Below, piece by piece: positions 14,261 to 14,893 of a stretch of DNA of 14,893 bases. The stretch is from Deltaproteobacteria bacterium (GTDB lineage: Bacteria; Desulfobacterota; GWC2-55-46; S146-70). How positions within the stretch are numbered: position 1 is the first letter of the stretch; each line of letters starts with the position of its first letter. The stretch covers positions 1 to 14,893 of the forward strand of contig WGFD01000226.1 in the NCBI GenBank assembly GCA_015492395.1, read 5' to 3'. Both the position numbers and the translations under genes were made by a program. The notes under the pieces are model-generated. The model had not been told where the DNA came from and made no database searches. It saw nothing but the letters and a program-made list of their open reading frames with translations.

Positions 14261-14893
14261 ATGAAGGTACTTATCAGTGGTGGCGGTGATGTTGGCAGGG
14301 CCACAGCGGAGACCATGATCAATATCGGTTACGATGTAACCCTCATAGAAGAAGACAGGGACACGTGTGAAGGACTGTCTTCGGAACTCGATATAATGGT
14401 CATCTGCGGAGACGCAACCAGGCCGGATCTCCTCGAAAAGGCCGGCATTGACAAGGTGGACATGGTGATAGCCCTCAGCGGAGACGACAAAATTAACATC
14501 ATAACAGCCCTGGCCGCCAAGGAGTACGGTGTGAAGAGGGTCATCGTAAAGCTCGACGATCCGGCTTTCAATATAATATGTCGGAAGCTCGGTGTTGAAG
14601 AGGTCGTTAACCCGAAGATCGCCACCGCAAAGCATATAGCCGCTATGGCGAAAAGACCTCACGCCATCGAAGTATCGACTCTAGTGGGCGGTACGATAAG
14701 CGTCTTCACGGCCGTTATCCATAAAGATGAGCATATTGGGAAGAGGATAGACAGCCTAGGGCTCCCGGAGGGAACCCTGGTAGCGGTCGTCCAGAGGGGG
14801 GATGAGTTCTTTATCGCGGAAGATAACCTCAAGATCATGGACGGCGACCACCTCACCATACTCTGCGAGGAAAAAACACTCGACGCCCTCAAC
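14261..14893 (+). CDS. trkA: Trk potassium uptake regulatory subunit TrkA (cut by window end)
   Basis: The first 211 codons are visible and remain open at the window edge. The N-terminal RCK Rossmann fold starts MKVLISGGGDVGRATAE with the GxGxxG nucleotide-binding motif at 7-12 and an acidic ribose-binding position in LIEED. GDATRPDLL and the middle IVKLDDP are typical TrkA/KtrA features. From about residue 140 an RCK-C domain follows (GKRIDSLGLPEGTLVAVVQRG, then DGDHLTIL). A single RCK unit is about 215-225 residues, so only a few residues may be missing if it is KtrA-like; a tandem E. coli-type TrkA would continue to about 450. It binds NAD(H) or ATP and gates TrkH from the cytoplasm. RBS AAGGTG lies 4 bases before the ATG. 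Confidence 0.95.
   Translation, partial: MKVLISGGGDVGRATAETMINIGYDVTLIEEDRDTCEGLSSELDIMVICGDATRPDLLEKAGIDKVDMVIALSGDDKINIITALAAKEYGVKRVIVKLDDPAFNIICRKLGVEEVVNPKIATAKHIAAMAKRPHAIEVSTLVGGTISVFTAVIHKDEHIGKRIDSLGLPEGTLVAVVQRGDEFFIAEDNLKIMDGDHLTILCEEKTLDALN

Overview
The window looks like a chromosomal segment of an anaerobic or facultatively anaerobic, Gram-negative-type bacterium. A soluble group 3b [NiFe] hydrogenase operon, a COG1964-type radical SAM enzyme, Trk potassium uptake and a c-di-GMP signalling protein sit in short operons separated by palindromic intergenic repeats. The repeat style and gene mix remind me of Nitrospirota, Desulfobacterota or Omnitrophota genomes, but the taxon is inference. 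No phage, IS element, CRISPR array or rRNA is visible.

Layout. (1) 157-4552, minus: a five-gene operon hydB-hydG-hydD-hydA plus maturation protease. Genes abut or share 4-base ATGA overlaps, in the hydBGDA order known from Pyrococcus sulfhydrogenase. The enzyme should exchange electrons between H2 and NAD(P)H. The operon is bracketed by two directly oriented copies of a structured repeat (38-145 and 4604-4769). (2) 4766-4966, minus: a lone AbrB/MazE-type DNA-binding protein with a strong sigma-70-type promoter; its stop codon lies inside the second repeat and it reads toward the hydrogenase genes. (3) 5048-5351: gene-poor DNA with hairpins and a possible decayed reading frame. (4) 5352-6812, plus: a two-TM HAMP-only protein and a membrane-anchored staphylococcal-nuclease-like protein with an OB-like tail, whose end overlaps the convergent radical SAM gene by 92 bases. 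(5) 6721-9531, minus: the radical SAM protein and a ROK sugar kinase, then tRNA-Thr(CGT) at 9631-9706. (6) 9962-11398, plus: a receiver-GAF-GGDEF diguanylate cyclase whose phospho-acceptor Asp is Asn. (7) 11549-12196, minus: a YrfG-type HAD nucleotidase. (8) 12235-12759: a BIME-like palindrome, then a probable frameshifted small membrane-protein gene whose translation start overlaps the trkH promoter. (9) 12760-14893, plus: trkH and trkA, the latter cut by the window end.

The best leads are the repeat-bracketed hydrogenase module behind an unpaired AbrB protein, the solo Tes-like radical SAM enzyme (possible membrane-lipid chemistry), the pseudo-receiver cyclase, and the small overlooked or broken genes at 12449-12645 and 5080-5355. 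I see no clearly new multi-gene system.
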